DNA of 64,000 nucleotides from Flavobacterium sp. SUN052 (GCF_028867935.1 NZ_JAPQNS010000002.1:673426-737425); one strand, 5' to 3'. Shown: positions 26,250 through 36,142, counted from the first letter of the stretch. A program made the numbers and translations. Notes: generated from the sequence alone by a model not told the origin.

Positions 26250-27113
26250 TTAGTTAATTTCCTGCACCCGTTTAGCTACAATCAGGTAGTCCTCACGGAG
26301 TTTGTTTTGGGCAATTGTCTGGTCAAAATCAATATAGTTCCTGAGCCGGAATATTGATGGCTTCAAACTATAAAATAGCCACCCGTATTCTTTAGTGTCA
26401 TTGTCGAGGGTTTTGATGGGGTCGTTGGGGAATTTGTAATTATAATCGTCGATAAATTTTTGGAACCACATGCCAAAGGGCATTTCAGCGGTAGTTCGGG
26501 CCTTTACCTTGATGGGAGCGCCGGGGGCGTTCGGATGTTTTCGGACCTGTACCTCCAAAATCATCAGTCGGTAATAGTCTACCCCTTCCAGCACAATTTC
26601 TTCAGCGCGACGTGGGTAGTACCACAACTTGTAAATCTCGTTGGGAATCGATACAAGTGCAATGTAAGCGTAAGAAAACAGGGCTGGGGCCAGAAAGAGC
26701 AACAGGCAGGTAGCTGCCCAATAGCCGTATTTGAGGGTGCCGAAGTAGTTAAAAATGAGAGCGTACACATAAATGCCAAGAGCCATCATAATTACGCCAA
26801 GCAAGATCGTAAACAGGGGCCGGGTTTCGTACGCGGGTCCAAGGTCGTGCAACAGGTATCGTAGAAATACAACCCCAAGAATGAGGTTGAGCAGGGCGTT
26901 AATTACATAATATCCCGGCATAAACCACAGATCGATCAGACCCAGAAACCCCGGCAAACCAAGAATAAGCCCGCCAATCAATACGGTCACTACTAGCCTT
27001 ACATTACTCATCAACTGCGACTTACGATTGAGAATGCTTAATGGAATGGCCATCAGCATCGTCATAAGTGGCAAAAACAGGTAATTGGTAAAAAGAGGTA
27101 AAATATACTGCAT
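26250..27113 (-). CDS. tssN: T6SSiii inner-membrane protein TssN
   Basis: A 287-residue protein with about six membrane helices in the first 170 residues (for example V-R-L-V-V-T-V-L-I-G-G-L-I-L-G-L and Y-G-Y-W-A-A-T-C-L-L-L-F-L-A). A cytoplasmic C-terminal domain follows, with I-P-N-E-I-Y-K-L-W-Y-Y-P and M-P-F-G-M-W-F-Q-K-F-I-D-D-Y-N. This is the topology of TssN, the polytopic subunit of the T6SSiii envelope complex. It forms an operon with tssK (3-bp gap), fitting contact between membrane complex and baseplate. Confidence 0.8.
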   Translation of the reverse strand: MQYILPLFTNYLFLPLMTMLMAIPLSILNRKSQLMSNVRLVVTVLIGGLILGLPGFLGLIDLWFMPGYYVINALLNLILGVVFLRYLLHDLGPAYETRPLFTILLGVIMMALGIYVYALIFNYFGTLKYGYWAATCLLLFLAPALFSYAYIALVSIPNEIYKLWYYPRRAEEIVLEGVDYYRLMILEVQVRKHPNAPGAPIKVKARTTAEMPFGMWFQKFIDDYNYKFPNDPIKTLDNDTKEYGWLFYSLKPSIFRLRNYIDFDQTIAQNKLREDYLIVAKRVQEIN

Positions 27114-27165
27114 AAGACGTTGGAAATAACAGGAGAAATGGGTGAAACCGGTTGAGGCAACCCCC

Positions 27166-27453
27166 TTACCCTCCCAATAGCACGGTGGGACTTCCCATAA
27201 TCACCTTACCTTCGTTATGTAGTGTTTTGGAATCCAGAAACGCTGCGGGTCGTCCGCCAATCAGAATAGCCCATTTACCTTCAATTGATACATCGAACAT
27301 AATCGGGGGTGGAAAGCAAAAAATCAGATCACCCACGCGGGCTGCGGGCCGTTTTTCGATCAGAACGGTTGGGCAACAAGGCGGAATAAACGGGCCGGGA
27401 ATGGGGTGTATTTTACAAACATGCCAATCGAGCATTCGGGAAGCAGGTTTCAT
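27166..27453 (-). CDS. PAAR-type spike-tip protein
   Basis: The start at 27453 (MKPASRMLDWHVC) is chosen because family members begin with a short Met-Pro-Ala-x-R-x-x-D segment; an earlier ATG adds an unrelated extension that covers the promoter region. The 95-residue product has the PAAR pattern: D-W-H-V-C, P-C-C-P-T-V-L-I, A-R-V-G-D, then I-L-I-G-G-R-P-A-A and G-S-P-T-V-L-L-G-G at the end. PAAR proteins bind zinc through His/Cys and cap the VgrG spike. No effector extension is fused. It lies 52 bp before tssN on the same strand. Confidence 0.85.
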   Translation of the reverse strand: MKPASRMLDWHVCKIHPIPGPFIPPCCPTVLIEKRPAARVGDLIFCFPPPIMFDVSIEGKWAILIGGRPAAFLDSKTLHNEGKVIMGSPTVLLGG

Positions 27454-27521
27454 AATGAACGAAGACAATAATGATAAAGGGGCAATGTAAACACTCCCAT
27501 ACGTTTGCGCCAGCAAATTCA

Positions 27522-27533
27522 CAGATCCGGTAT
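27522..27533 (-). promoter_or_regulatory. Copy of the tssB upstream repeat core before the PAAR gene
   Basis: The 12-mer CAGATCCGGTAT is identical to the core of the first tandem repeat upstream of tssB and has the same orientation relative to its leftward gene. It lies about 70 bp before the PAAR start. Three sites before two T6SS transcription units suggest a common regulator, by inference only. Confidence 0.4.
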
Positions 27534-27635
27534 CTATTGTTTTTGGGAGTCATTCTGAGCCATGATGAATGGCCTCGTTTGGTAATTTTTTTCGTACTTT
27601 GAAGAATTAAACCGGGCTGGTTTCCACCAAAATTC

Positions 27636-29807
27636 ATGAAAACGAAACTTCTACAGTTCCAGGTAACCAACTTCCGTTCGGTGCTGGATTCGGGCGTTAT
27701 CACGGTCAATGATTATAGTTGCCTTGTGGGTACCAACGAATCGGGCAAAACAAATCTGCTGGTTGCCCTCTGGAAACTCAACCCGGCCAATGGGGAGGCC
27801 ATTGCCCCCCTGGATGACTATCCGCGCAAGCAGTTTTTTAATTACGACCAAACGAACGGGACAGAATGCTTTGTCAGGGCTACGTTTGCTCTGCAACCGG
27901 CGTTTGCCCAACGACTGGCGATGGAGCTACGCTGCGATGCCAGCCTGTTGTTGACTGTATCAGTGTCACGCCAGTATAATGGTGATTACCAGATCCATTT
28001 TCCGGATACCAGCCGCCCCACCTACGCCCGAAGCCGAATGGTGGCATGGCTTGAGGAAACCGCCCGGACATTATTACAGGGTGAGGTTTTTGGCAAAGAA
28101 CGGGAAGAAAGTCGCGCGGAGTGGGCAGCGTTTTTGCAAATGCTAATCGACGAACTTCCCCCCCGCGACGAACTCTCCCCCACTGATTGCCTACTGCTGC
28201 TTCAGACTATTGATGAGCAGATTACGCTAAAAGCCGCCCGGAAACAAAGCCTCAAGATTGCCCTTGACGAACGCCTAAAAGCACCCATCGAGCATATTTG
28301 CCTGTTGTTTAAAACGGGCAAACTTTCCCTGTCAGCTGAGCACAAAGAACTGATCCTTAATGAAATTCCGAAGTTTATTTACTATTCAGATTACGGCAAT
28401 CTAGACTCCGAAATCTACCTGCCCTACATCATTCATAATTTTGATCGCAACGATCTGGGCGATAAAGAACGTGCCAAATTGCGGAGCCTGCGGGTACTGT
28501 TCGATTTTGTCAGGATGAAGCCCGAGGAAATACTGGAACTGGGACGCGAATCGGGCCTGACCAAAGTAATTGCCAAAGACAGTTATGGACGGGTCGAAAG
28601 TACTGGCTATGAAGAGTTGGGCAGTGAGGGTCTTGAGCGCGAGCGAACCAACAAAAAACGCCGGGAAATTCTACTTCAGTCGGCCTCGTCGCGGCTCACC
28701 AACGATTTTCGGGGTTGGTGGAAACAGGGCGACTATCGGTTCCGCTTTCAGGCCGACGGCAATCATCTTCGCATCTGGATCAGCGACGATAAACGTCCCG
28801 AAGAAATTGAGCTGGAAGGGCGCAGTAAAGGCTTACAGTGGTTTTTTAGCTTTTTCCTGGTGTTTATGGTCGAAAGACAGGCCGCCCACGCCAATTGTGT
28901 GTTGCTGCTCGATGAACCGGGCAGCTCGCTTCATCCCATTGCGCAGCGCGACCTGCTCACGTTCTTCCAATCTTTATCTGTCGATAACCAGCTGATTTAC
29001 ACCACTCACTCGCCGTTTCTAGTCAGCACGGGCAACCTCGGCGGTATACATATTTTACACGTAGGGCCGGATGGCAATTCGGTGATTTCGTCGGACTTTA
29101 GAGCCAGCGGGCGGGTCGTTCAGGAGTCTATTTATCCGGTGCAGGCGGCTCTGGGTCTAACCGTAGCAGATGCTTTGTTGCGCGGCAGTCAACCCGTATT
29201 GGTTACGTCAGTAGCTGACCAATTGTATGGCCACCTCATGCAACACTACTTGATTCGGACGGGACAGTATCCGCTAAACACCCGCCTGGTTTTTGTGCCT
29301 ATCGAAAATACGGTGGGTTTGCAACCCCTCATCAATCTGTTACCAAACACATCGGGAGACTACCCGTTTGTGTTGATTTCGGCCGATTCCCACGGTAGTG
29401 ACTGGCACCAAAAATTAATAGATGGTCACTACCAGGGGCACCAGGATCGGCTAATTTCATTGGATAATTTTTCGGAGGTTGGCCCCGCCACCATCGAAGA
29501 CCTGATGCCGGCTCAGGAATTGGCCCTACTTTTTACAAAACGGTATCGGGGTCAGCACACTGATGATTTTGATGATTTGCTGAACCCCGACTTGCCCATT
29601 GTTCCCCAGATGGAGGCTTTTGCCTGGCAGAATAAGTACGTGCTTTCTGCAGACTGGCGGGTGGAAATGGCTCACGCTCTGACTGCCTTTATGGAGAGGC
29701 AGCTAAACCCAGCTAGTAGGCGTGCTCCCAATTTTCGCGAGTCGGTTCAATGGACAGCACTTTTCGAACAATGTGCTGATTCACTTCCAACCGAGGTATC
29801 CCGTTAA
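27636..29807 (+). CDS. OLD-like AAA/ABC ATPase with degenerate Toprim region
   Basis: A 723-residue protein with a RecF/SMC-type ATPase. Walker A is G-T-N-E-S-G-K-T at 32-39, preceded by F-Q-V-T-N-F-R-S-V. The signature-like E-G-R-S-K-G-L-Q-W and Walker B V-L-L-L-D-E-P-G-S-S-L-H-P near residues 422-434 follow, then an H-loop in Y-T-T-H-S-P-F-L. The rest corresponds to the Toprim half of OLD nucleases, but the first acidic residue is absent (L-V-T-S-V-A-D-Q instead of x-V-E-G-x-x-E) and the D-x-D site reads A-D-S-H-G. Nuclease activity is therefore doubtful. No UvrD-like partner lies beside it, so it is not a recognisable Gabija pair. It ends 7 bp from the convergent LytTR gene. Confidence 0.75.
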   Translation: MKTKLLQFQVTNFRSVLDSGVITVNDYSCLVGTNESGKTNLLVALWKLNPANGEAIAPLDDYPRKQFFNYDQTNGTECFVRATFALQPAFAQRLAMELRCDASLLLTVSVSRQYNGDYQIHFPDTSRPTYARSRMVAWLEETARTLLQGEVFGKEREESRAEWAAFLQMLIDELPPRDELSPTDCLLLLQTIDEQITLKAARKQSLKIALDERLKAPIEHICLLFKTGKLSLSAEHKELILNEIPKFIYYSDYGNLDSEIYLPYIIHNFDRNDLGDKERAKLRSLRVLFDFVRMKPEEILELGRESGLTKVIAKDSYGRVESTGYEELGSEGLERERTNKKRREILLQSASSRLTNDFRGWWKQGDYRFRFQADGNHLRIWISDDKRPEEIELEGRSKGLQWFFSFFLVFMVERQAAHANCVLLLDEPGSSLHPIAQRDLLTFFQSLSVDNQLIYTTHSPFLVSTGNLGGIHILHVGPDGNSVISSDFRASGRVVQESIYPVQAALGLTVADALLRGSQPVLVTSVADQLYGHLMQHYLIRTGQYPLNTRLVFVPIENTVGLQPLINLLPNTSGDYPFVLISADSHGSDWHQKLIDGHYQGHQDRLISLDNFSEVGPATIEDLMPAQELALLFTKRYRGQHTDDFDDLLNPDLPIVPQMEAFAWQNKYVLSADWRVEMAHALTAFMERQLNPASRRAPNFRESVQWTALFEQCADSLPTEVSR

Positions 29808-29814
29808 TTGGTAT

Positions 29815-30201
29815 TTAGAACAGGTGCCACAGAGTACGTTTTACAAAGAGCCACCGCCGACGGGACACGGTCAACCGTTCACCCGTTGACAGGCAGAGCT
29901 GCGGCCCCTTGTGGGTGAGGTGGACTTTCTGGATAAATTCCCTATTAACGATGCTGTTCTGATGCACCCGTATGTACTCATTCAGGGGCAATTTCGATTC
30001 GTAATGTTTAACCGGATAGGCGGTAATGTGCCGACTTCCGTCTCGCCAGTAGAGCCAGCTATAGCCGTTGTCACCCCGGATCATAATTAGGTCATGAATA
30101 GGCCGGGTTTGCCATCCGGTTAGTGGGTCGTTAACCCGGAGAACTGCCGATTGTGAGGGAGATTGATAAAAGCCATGAGCGTTTTTGGTTGAGGTTTCCA
30201 C
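29815..30201 (-). CDS. LytTR-type DNA-binding protein
   Basis: A 128-residue protein made almost only of a LytTR DNA-binding domain (about residues 30-125; M-I-R-G-D-N-G-Y-S-W-L-Y-W, I-R-V-H-Q-N-S-I-V-N, L-T-V-S-R-R-R-W). There is no receiver domain, so it is not a classical response regulator. In Bacteroidota such stand-alone LytTR proteins often regulate nearby genes. About 240 bp without a gene separates it from the sensor gene transcribed toward it on the same strand. Confidence 0.8.
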   Translation of the reverse strand: METSTKNAHGFYQSPSQSAVLRVNDPLTGWQTRPIHDLIMIRGDNGYSWLYWRDGSRHITAYPVKHYESKLPLNEYIRVHQNSIVNREFIQKVHLTHKGPQLCLSTGERLTVSRRRWLFVKRTLWHLF

Positions 30202-30437
30202 GGGGAGTTACAGGTTTATTATGAAGAAAAAGAGATTGGGTCAATGCGGAAACTGGGCAAAAGGGTAAGCAACGAACTGTTAGCTAAAGGAACCGCCCAT
30301 CTGCACACATATGATGTAATCCTACCTCAAATGCAACGGCAAGTACCTCATTTATACACTACTAAGCTGACACTTTCGTTGCATTGATTGCCACTCTGGT
30401 TGCAATCGCATTAAAATCGCATAAAAATTTATGATAT

Positions 30438-33329
30438 TTAAGCTTCAGAGGCTTGGGCAGAAGCTCTGCTGTATTGTGAGGGAGGCATGCCGTAGCGCTC
30501 ACCAAATATTCGGGCGAAATATGACAGATTGTCAAAGCCCACTTCGTAAGCTACTTGCGTAACACTCAGATTGCCCGCGTTCAGTAACTGTGCCGCCCTA
30601 GTTAGCCGGGCATCCCGAATAAACTCAGTAGCCGACCGATTGGCCACCGCCCGCAGTTTGCGGTGCAGTTGCGAGCGGCTCAGGTTAATAGCTTCTGCCA
30701 ACGCGTCGACGGTGAATTCAGGGTCGTTCAATCGTTCTTGTACCACCTTCGTTAACCGATCCAGAAATATAGATTCTGATAGCGCCAGAGTCGGTTGGGC
30801 CACAGACACATCAGTTGGTTGTGGTGGTTCGGAGGAGCTGGCTGGGTAGGTGTCAACGCGATTCAATTGCTGGGTCAGCCAGAACCGAAGCCGGGCTCGC
30901 TGGGCCAGCAGGTTTTGAACCCTGACTTCCAGTTCGACCTTGTTAAAAGGCTTGGTAAGGTATTCGTCGGCCCCGATCTCGAAGCCACCAATCCGGTCAT
31001 CAAGAGTTGCTTTGGCCGTCAACATAACCACCGGAACATGGCTCGTGGCGTGTAGCGCTTTCAGTTCTTTGCAAAATCCGAATCCATCAAGTCGAGGCAT
31101 CATAAGATCGCAAATCACTAGGTCGGGTGTAAGTTGAGTAGCCAGTTGCAAGCCTTGTCGCCCATCTTCAGCCTCCACAATCTGGTAACTGGATTCGAAA
31201 ATACTCCGCACATAGGCCCTAATGTCAGCGTTATCGTCAATAATCAGCAATAGGTTCTCCTGCCCTGAGTCTGGTACACTATTTTGTCCGAGTAGCCAAG
31301 TCGAACCAGAATCAACTTCCCAAACGGAGGGCTGGAGTAGTTTCGGGGCCAAATTTAGGTTAACCGGTTCGCTACCAGCCGCCGGTGGTATGGCGTGCTC
31401 AATAGGGAGACTGAAGGTAAACGTACTTCCAGCACCTTCTACACTTGTTACGGTAACAGTACCGCCCAGTACCTTTGCCAATTCACTTACAAGGGCAAGG
31501 CCAATGCCTGTACCTTCATAAGATTGACGACTGTCGGACTCGGCGTACTGCCGGTAAAACCGATCAAAAATGCGTGGTAGGTGAGCCGGCGAAATGCCGA
31601 TGCCCGTATCAGACACAGTCAGAATCAGTAACCTGCTTGACAGTTGACCTTTGTATCGAATTCGCATCGTTACAGCACCATCAGATGGCGTAAACTTGAA
31701 GGCATTCGCCAGCAGATTCGTTGTTATCTTTTCGAGTTTGTCGCGGTCAATAGCAGCACAGTAACGCTCACTGGGTTGGTCGAGCGAAAAAGCTATACGT
31801 TGATTTTCTGCCAACGATTCGAATGAGCTGGCAATCAGCTGAAAAAAGACATTTAAATCGGTGGGCTCTGTTTCGGCCCTGAGATGGCCAACGTCAAGTC
31901 GCGATAAATCAAGTAATTGGTTAATGAGTGTCAAAAGCCTATGTCCGTTCCGTTCCATCATTGCCAGAATAGGCCGACTAGCAAATTCCCGGCGCAAATC
32001 GGCCAATGGGCCTAGTAATAGAGTAAGTGGAGTACGGAGTTCGTGGGATATATTTGTAAAAAACTGAGTTTTAAGCGTGTCGAGCTCATGAAGCTTATCT
32101 ACTTCCATTTTTTCCAGTGTCAGTGCGTTGGCCGTTATAATGCGCTCGTTGATGTACGCTTGTACAATTCGCCCCAAAACCAGCGACATAGATACCATTT
32201 CGATGGCTAACGCAATCATGACAAGGTTACCGATGACAGGCGTGTAGGGAATGAGCGACAAAGTCTGTAACTGAAACCCAATAAACGGGAGCATGCAGCC
32301 TGTGATGGGCAATAACAAATGCAAAGGTGGCTGGGGCCCCAGCCACCAGGTTAAGATCACCCCTCCCAGAAACAGCCCGTACATCAGTAATACCAACGTG
32401 GCGAAGAACTGTCCAATGGCGGCTGTTTGTATCAAAAACGGCAATAGTACCCCAATTACACTCAAGATTTCGATACCCACCAGCACTAATCGGAAGGGTC
32501 GGTAAACGGGTCGTTTATCAAGAAGGGTGTACATCCAGGCAGCCAGACCTAATGGCAGCAGCCTCCCCATACCATACTGCATCCACTCCACTAATTCAGG
32601 ATAATTGGCAAAAAGCATAGGGTAGATACCCGTCCGCGACAGTGTAGATACATACAGCAGAAAAGTACAACCGGCATAGAACCGAAACTGCCTGTCAGGA
32701 ATGAAGCGGGCCAGTACAAAGTTGGTAAGCGACCGCACAATGAACAGCCCCAAAAACATCCAGATGGCAAAAATGATCACCCGTCCTTTACTCAGGTTGT
32801 AGTATTCATCCCAAACCGATACCCGTCCAAACATCGCCAGACTACTTTGAATACGGATATATACCGTTACGGTCTGATTAATTGGAAGAGTTACCCGAAA
32901 AAAAGGTGTAGCCGAGAAAAATCCCTGATCAATATAGCCTCGTTTTATTCCTCCCTCTTGATGCATCACGTGCCCATCCGGATACACAATGTATAGATCG
33001 GCAAAGTCAAGAGATGTTGCTTCAAGCAGGCCTAATAGCCAGTGTTTTTGGTTTTCGAGGTTTTTATTGGTCAGTCTAAATCGAAACCAATAGGCATGGG
33101 TACTAAACCCATATTGAAACTTTTCGGATGAACTCCGTTGAAAACCAAAGTGTTTCTGCACCTGCCCAAAACTGAGTCGGGCGGTTTTATCATCCAGAAT
33201 ATCAACCTGTTGACCTACGGATACAAAGCGAGTGGTATCAGTCAGATTTACGGATGGAGCAGTTACCTGAGCCCATCCGGTTCGGGCGAAAATCAAAAAT
33301 AACAACTGTAGAAGAAGGCAGAAACGCAT
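30438..33329 (-). CDS. Hybrid two-component system protein (7TMR-DISM, HisKA, HATPase, REC, AraC HTH)
   Basis: A 963-residue one-protein signalling system. Order: signal peptide (1-20), extracellular 7TMR-DISMED2 sensor (about 40-175), seven membrane helices (about 185-385), HisKA with N-I-S-H-E-L-R-T-P near 428-436, HATPase with N-L-L-A-N-A-F-K-F and G-T-G-I-G-L-A-L, receiver with phosphorylatable Asp in I-C-D-L-M-M-P near 745, and an AraC-type HTH at the C-terminus. An extracellular ligand would lead to phosphorylation of its own receiver and direct DNA binding. This type commonly controls carbohydrate use, but no transport genes are next to it, and a link to the T6SS is not shown. Confidence 0.9.
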   Translation of the reverse strand: MRFCLLLQLLFLIFARTGWAQVTAPSVNLTDTTRFVSVGQQVDILDDKTARLSFGQVQKHFGFQRSSSEKFQYGFSTHAYWFRFRLTNKNLENQKHWLLGLLEATSLDFADLYIVYPDGHVMHQEGGIKRGYIDQGFFSATPFFRVTLPINQTVTVYIRIQSSLAMFGRVSVWDEYYNLSKGRVIIFAIWMFLGLFIVRSLTNFVLARFIPDRQFRFYAGCTFLLYVSTLSRTGIYPMLFANYPELVEWMQYGMGRLLPLGLAAWMYTLLDKRPVYRPFRLVLVGIEILSVIGVLLPFLIQTAAIGQFFATLVLLMYGLFLGGVILTWWLGPQPPLHLLLPITGCMLPFIGFQLQTLSLIPYTPVIGNLVMIALAIEMVSMSLVLGRIVQAYINERIITANALTLEKMEVDKLHELDTLKTQFFTNISHELRTPLTLLLGPLADLRREFASRPILAMMERNGHRLLTLINQLLDLSRLDVGHLRAETEPTDLNVFFQLIASSFESLAENQRIAFSLDQPSERYCAAIDRDKLEKITTNLLANAFKFTPSDGAVTMRIRYKGQLSSRLLILTVSDTGIGISPAHLPRIFDRFYRQYAESDSRQSYEGTGIGLALVSELAKVLGGTVTVTSVEGAGSTFTFSLPIEHAIPPAAGSEPVNLNLAPKLLQPSVWEVDSGSTWLLGQNSVPDSGQENLLLIIDDNADIRAYVRSIFESSYQIVEAEDGRQGLQLATQLTPDLVICDLMMPRLDGFGFCKELKALHATSHVPVVMLTAKATLDDRIGGFEIGADEYLTKPFNKVELEVRVQNLLAQRARLRFWLTQQLNRVDTYPASSSEPPQPTDVSVAQPTLALSESIFLDRLTKVVQERLNDPEFTVDALAEAINLSRSQLHRKLRAVANRSATEFIRDARLTRAAQLLNAGNLSVTQVAYEVGFDNLSYFARIFGERYGMPPSQYSRASAQASEA

Positions 33330-34671
33330 AAAAGTGGGTAGGAAATAATTCGAGTAGTCACGATGTTAGTTCATGCAAACAGCTATTGGGGATATAGTTA
33401 AGAATAAATATATTTTCATTGAAAAGGCTTCTACTTTGACGCATTAAATCTAGTACCAGAACAAGCACCCGATGTTATCCGAAAAGTTACATTTAAGACA
33501 CTGAAGATGATTCCCTCTAAAAACAGACCAAGGGTAATTGACTCAGATGTGGTATATATACCAGACTACTATATGTGAGACTTAGCAATAGGAGAACTTT
33601 AGGTCAGCCAAAACTTTTCAGACTTGCCTCACCTACTCTTAACCAAATGTAAGTAGTAATCTTTCGGCAAAACAAACCTGTTATTGCAGCCATTGAAGCT
33701 CATCATTTGTGCTATTTTTCTGGCCCGTTCGATGAACTAACACAAAAAAAATAGATCAGAAACGAACTTGATTTCGTGTTAAATAAGTAAAAATAAGCTT
33801 CCAGTGCTAAGAATTTTCTCGCCGTTGCCTAGAAAATCAGGTGTTATTAAGATCAGAATTTACATTTCAGGACGGCGGAAATAAAAAAAGTGAACCTGAA
33901 AATTATCAGCTGCTTTAGAGTAAAAAATAGAACCCGTTAACTCATCGAATCAGCTGGATGGAGATGAATTTTGGATCGAATCAACACGAAATTATAGTTA
34001 CCATTTTCAGCTGCTTGAGTTGAGCCATAGTTACACGTTTGTTAAGCCGTCATGGTTCTTATTTTTCTTTATACAAACTTACAATATACTAATATTCAAT
34101 GCATTATAAATTTTAAATAGAATATTAGTGATGATTTCTAAACTATCAATTGGCAACTAAAAACGACGCATAGCATGCAAGATATTGTTAAGGATAATTG
34201 CTAAAACTATGATTACCCACAAGTACAAAAAGTCTTTAAGACGAGTCCTTTGAGGTTAGTTGACTCTGGGTTGGATGGTTAAAATAGGAGCAAAAAGAGA
34301 AGACTAAATAAGGGTGATGGTTAACGGATGCGCAGTTTTTTTGATTCCTGAGGCCAGCTTAATTCAAAAGTTGCGGACTTGGCTCAATATGTTATTTGAG
34401 TTAAGCCAATTGATTCAACTCAACAAATCCTATGAAATTTATAGAATACATCTGTTCTCAGTAGACAGCTGCTTTCTCTACATTGCCAGTGGAAAAAACT
34501 TCTGCTTATGTCGATTCGGTGGATAGCACATCTATCTAACAATAAAAACACATTGATAATCAGTAAATTAAAAAAACTAACAACTTGACAAGCTTCTAAT
34601 CAGGGATGATTTTGCCGTCTGACAAGGTACAGCTTGTACTCTCGTAAAATATTTCGTAAGCGGTTTAAAAA
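33330..34671. other. Gene-free AT-rich stretch
   Basis: About 1.3 kb with frequent stops in all frames and lower GC than the flanks. The longest frame here (34314-34526, plus strand, 70 codons) has no recognisable features. I see no RNA gene or long repeat. It may be decayed insertion-element or island DNA beside the ISAon1 remnant. Confidence 0.5.
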
Positions 34672-34707
34672 ATGGGTTTCTCAGCCTTGATCAGCAAGGT
34701 AACCCAT
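34672..34707. terminator. Hairpin ATGGGTT/AACCCAT with inner CCTTG/CAAGG stem
   Basis: Two nested inverted repeats (ATGGGTT at 34672-34678 with AACCCAT at 34701-34707; CCTTG with CAAGG) form a 36-bp stem-loop. A-rich DNA precedes it and a short T run follows. It lies downstream of the transposase remnant and could terminate transcription in either direction or mark an element end. Confidence 0.35.
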
Positions 34708-34764
34708 TTATCATGTTAGATCTTTGGAGCAAGTGTATATTTAGGGATGCTGGTTCTGATTCAC

Positions 34765-35830
34765 TTAACTCAACTCATAGGCTGTTTGCAGATCAGGGTA
34801 GCGAGTAAACAGCAGCCTGACCCGCTCCTGTTGAGTGGATGTCCAATCAGAGGTCTTTTTATAGAGCGCATAGCGGCTGCGAGCCAAAAGTTGTCTAAGC
34901 GTATCGCCATTTGAAAGTACTTCCGGCTCGTACTGAGTGGCCGTCAGTTTGGATTGCTCCAGGGCTTGATTCTCCGCGTCCAGGGCCACCCACCGGTACT
35001 TGATGCACATATCTTAAACGGCCTCCAGGGATAGCTTTTGCACGTAGAAACGATCCGTGACCTGGGTGGCCTGAGTAAACCATTTTTGGGCGATCAGGGC
35101 CATATTGCCCGCCATGTCTAGGACAATTTCGGTGACCTTTTTGCGCCGTTTTTTGGGTATCTGGTGTAGGATCTCGATGACTTTTTCAGCCCTGGTGCCC
35201 GCAATAATGGCCACGATACTGCCTTGACGGCCCTTAGCTACCTTGTTGGTGAGGATGGTGTAGAGTTCGCCCTGCGAAAGACTCGTCTCGTCAATCAACA
35301 GATGAGTGCCCAAGTTTTGGGGGTAAAGTAGCCAGTCTTTAGCGTGTTGTCGTTGCTGCCAGTTTTTAAAACCGCTTTGGCAATCCCGGTATTGGCGCCA
35401 CAACCGCTTGGCATCCACTCCATAAAAGCGGCCGATGGATTGTATATCGGTGGGATTAGTATCGACTGATTTGTTTTAAAAAGCCCGCGACGGCGTACTG
35501 TGAAAACTCACTCGTCATCCGCGTCCCTTTCGCCACCTGTGTCCAATCCCGGTAGACCACTTTGCCCGTTTGGGTATGGAGCCATCGGCGTCGTTTGATA
35601 TGCAGAAAAACTTGCTGTCCCCGAATAGGAAAGTCTTGAATAGTAATGGAGGGGAAGAAGCCTTTGGAGAGAAGGTGGCTACTATCAGGGTCAGCTCTGT
35701 CGGTATTTTTCTAGGTGATATGGGCGTGGAAGACGCCTTCTTGGCGGTCGATAGTGGTTAATTCAAAGTTGTCCAGAATAAACTCGGGTAGCAGAAACTA
35801 AGTCAGGGGTAAAAAGCTCTCCAAAACAAA
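34765..35830 (-). pseudogene. Decayed ISAon1-family transposase
   Basis: Reading leftward, 35790-35460 encodes the N-terminal-region protein of ISAon1-type elements (L-P-E-F-I-L-D-N-F-E, S-I-T-I-Q-D-F-P-I-R-G, H-I-K-R-R-R-W-L, A-K-G-T-R-M-T) with an in-frame TAG after F-H-A-H-I-T. The DDE-domain frame follows at 35460-35014 (F-Y-G-V-D-A-K-R-L, L-L-I-D-E-T-S-L-S, V-L-D-M-A-G-N-M). It shifts frame near 35011 after L-S-L-E-A-V and continues as I-K-Y-R-W-V-A-L-D-A-E to 34765. The last third of the transposase, including the final catalytic acidic residue, is missing. A two-frame layout is normal for the family; the stop, the second shift and the truncation are damage. The palindrome GGGTTGATCAACCC at 35833-35846 may mark the left element end. 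Confidence 0.8.
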
Positions 35831-35952
35831 CAGGGTTGATCAACCCCACAAACTTAGAAAGGCCCAACCCTCTCCACAACTTTTGTGATTGATCCTTCAT
35901 TTGCCGCTGGTGCCACGTAAGTAGGCTACTGTGTATCAAATTGTGTTCACGC

Positions 35953-35990
35953 TAAAAGAAAAAAGCACTTACCATTTCTGATAAGTGCTT
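35953..35990 (-). terminator. Rho-independent terminator after the tRNA-Asn 3' fragment
   Basis: On the minus strand AAGCACTTA (35990-35982) pairs with TAAGTGCTT (35971-35963) and a run of T residues follows. It lies 10 bp beyond the tRNA 3' fragment and is the natural terminator of a tRNA-Asn transcript. Confidence 0.7.
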
Positions 35991-35999
35991 GATATTTAG

Positions 36000-36046
36000 G
36001 GCTCCCGAAGCTGGGCTCGAACCAGCGACCCTCTGATTAACAGTCA
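36000..36046 (-). repeat. Left attachment site: 3' half of tRNA-Asn(GUU)
   Basis: The minus strand reads from the anticodon loop (CTGTTAA, anticodon GTT) through the T arm (GCTGGTTCGAGCCCAGC) and the acceptor strand TTCGGGA. No 5' half is present upstream, so this is a fragment and not a functional tRNA. It is identical over 47 bp to 62302-62348. It is the att core used by a tyrosine integrase, with that integrase gene 165 bp to its right. Confidence 0.85.
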
Positions 36047-36142
36047 TAAGGTATTATTTATAAATACTTTTTGATCCTCCCCGTATCTTCACAAAGAGAT
36101 TGACAATCAGCATATTAAGCAAACATCAATTCAACACTGTTA

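Noticed and set aside
9467..27453. An extracellular contractile injection system or prophage tail
   Set aside because: TssK, TssN, TssO, TssR and ClpV are present and no tail-tube initiator or tape-measure gene is seen, so the set fits T6SSiii.
27636..30201. OLD-like ATPase plus neighbour as a Gabija or retron-type defence pair
   Set aside because: No UvrD helicase, reverse transcriptase or other partner is adjacent; the next gene is a LytTR regulator on the opposite strand.
34314..34526. A 70-codon plus-strand frame
   Set aside because: No motif, no promoter or coupling, and composition follows the AT-rich background.
36000..36046. A functional tRNA-Asn gene
   Set aside because: Only the anticodon-loop-to-3' half is present at both copies; the D arm and 5' acceptor strand are missing.
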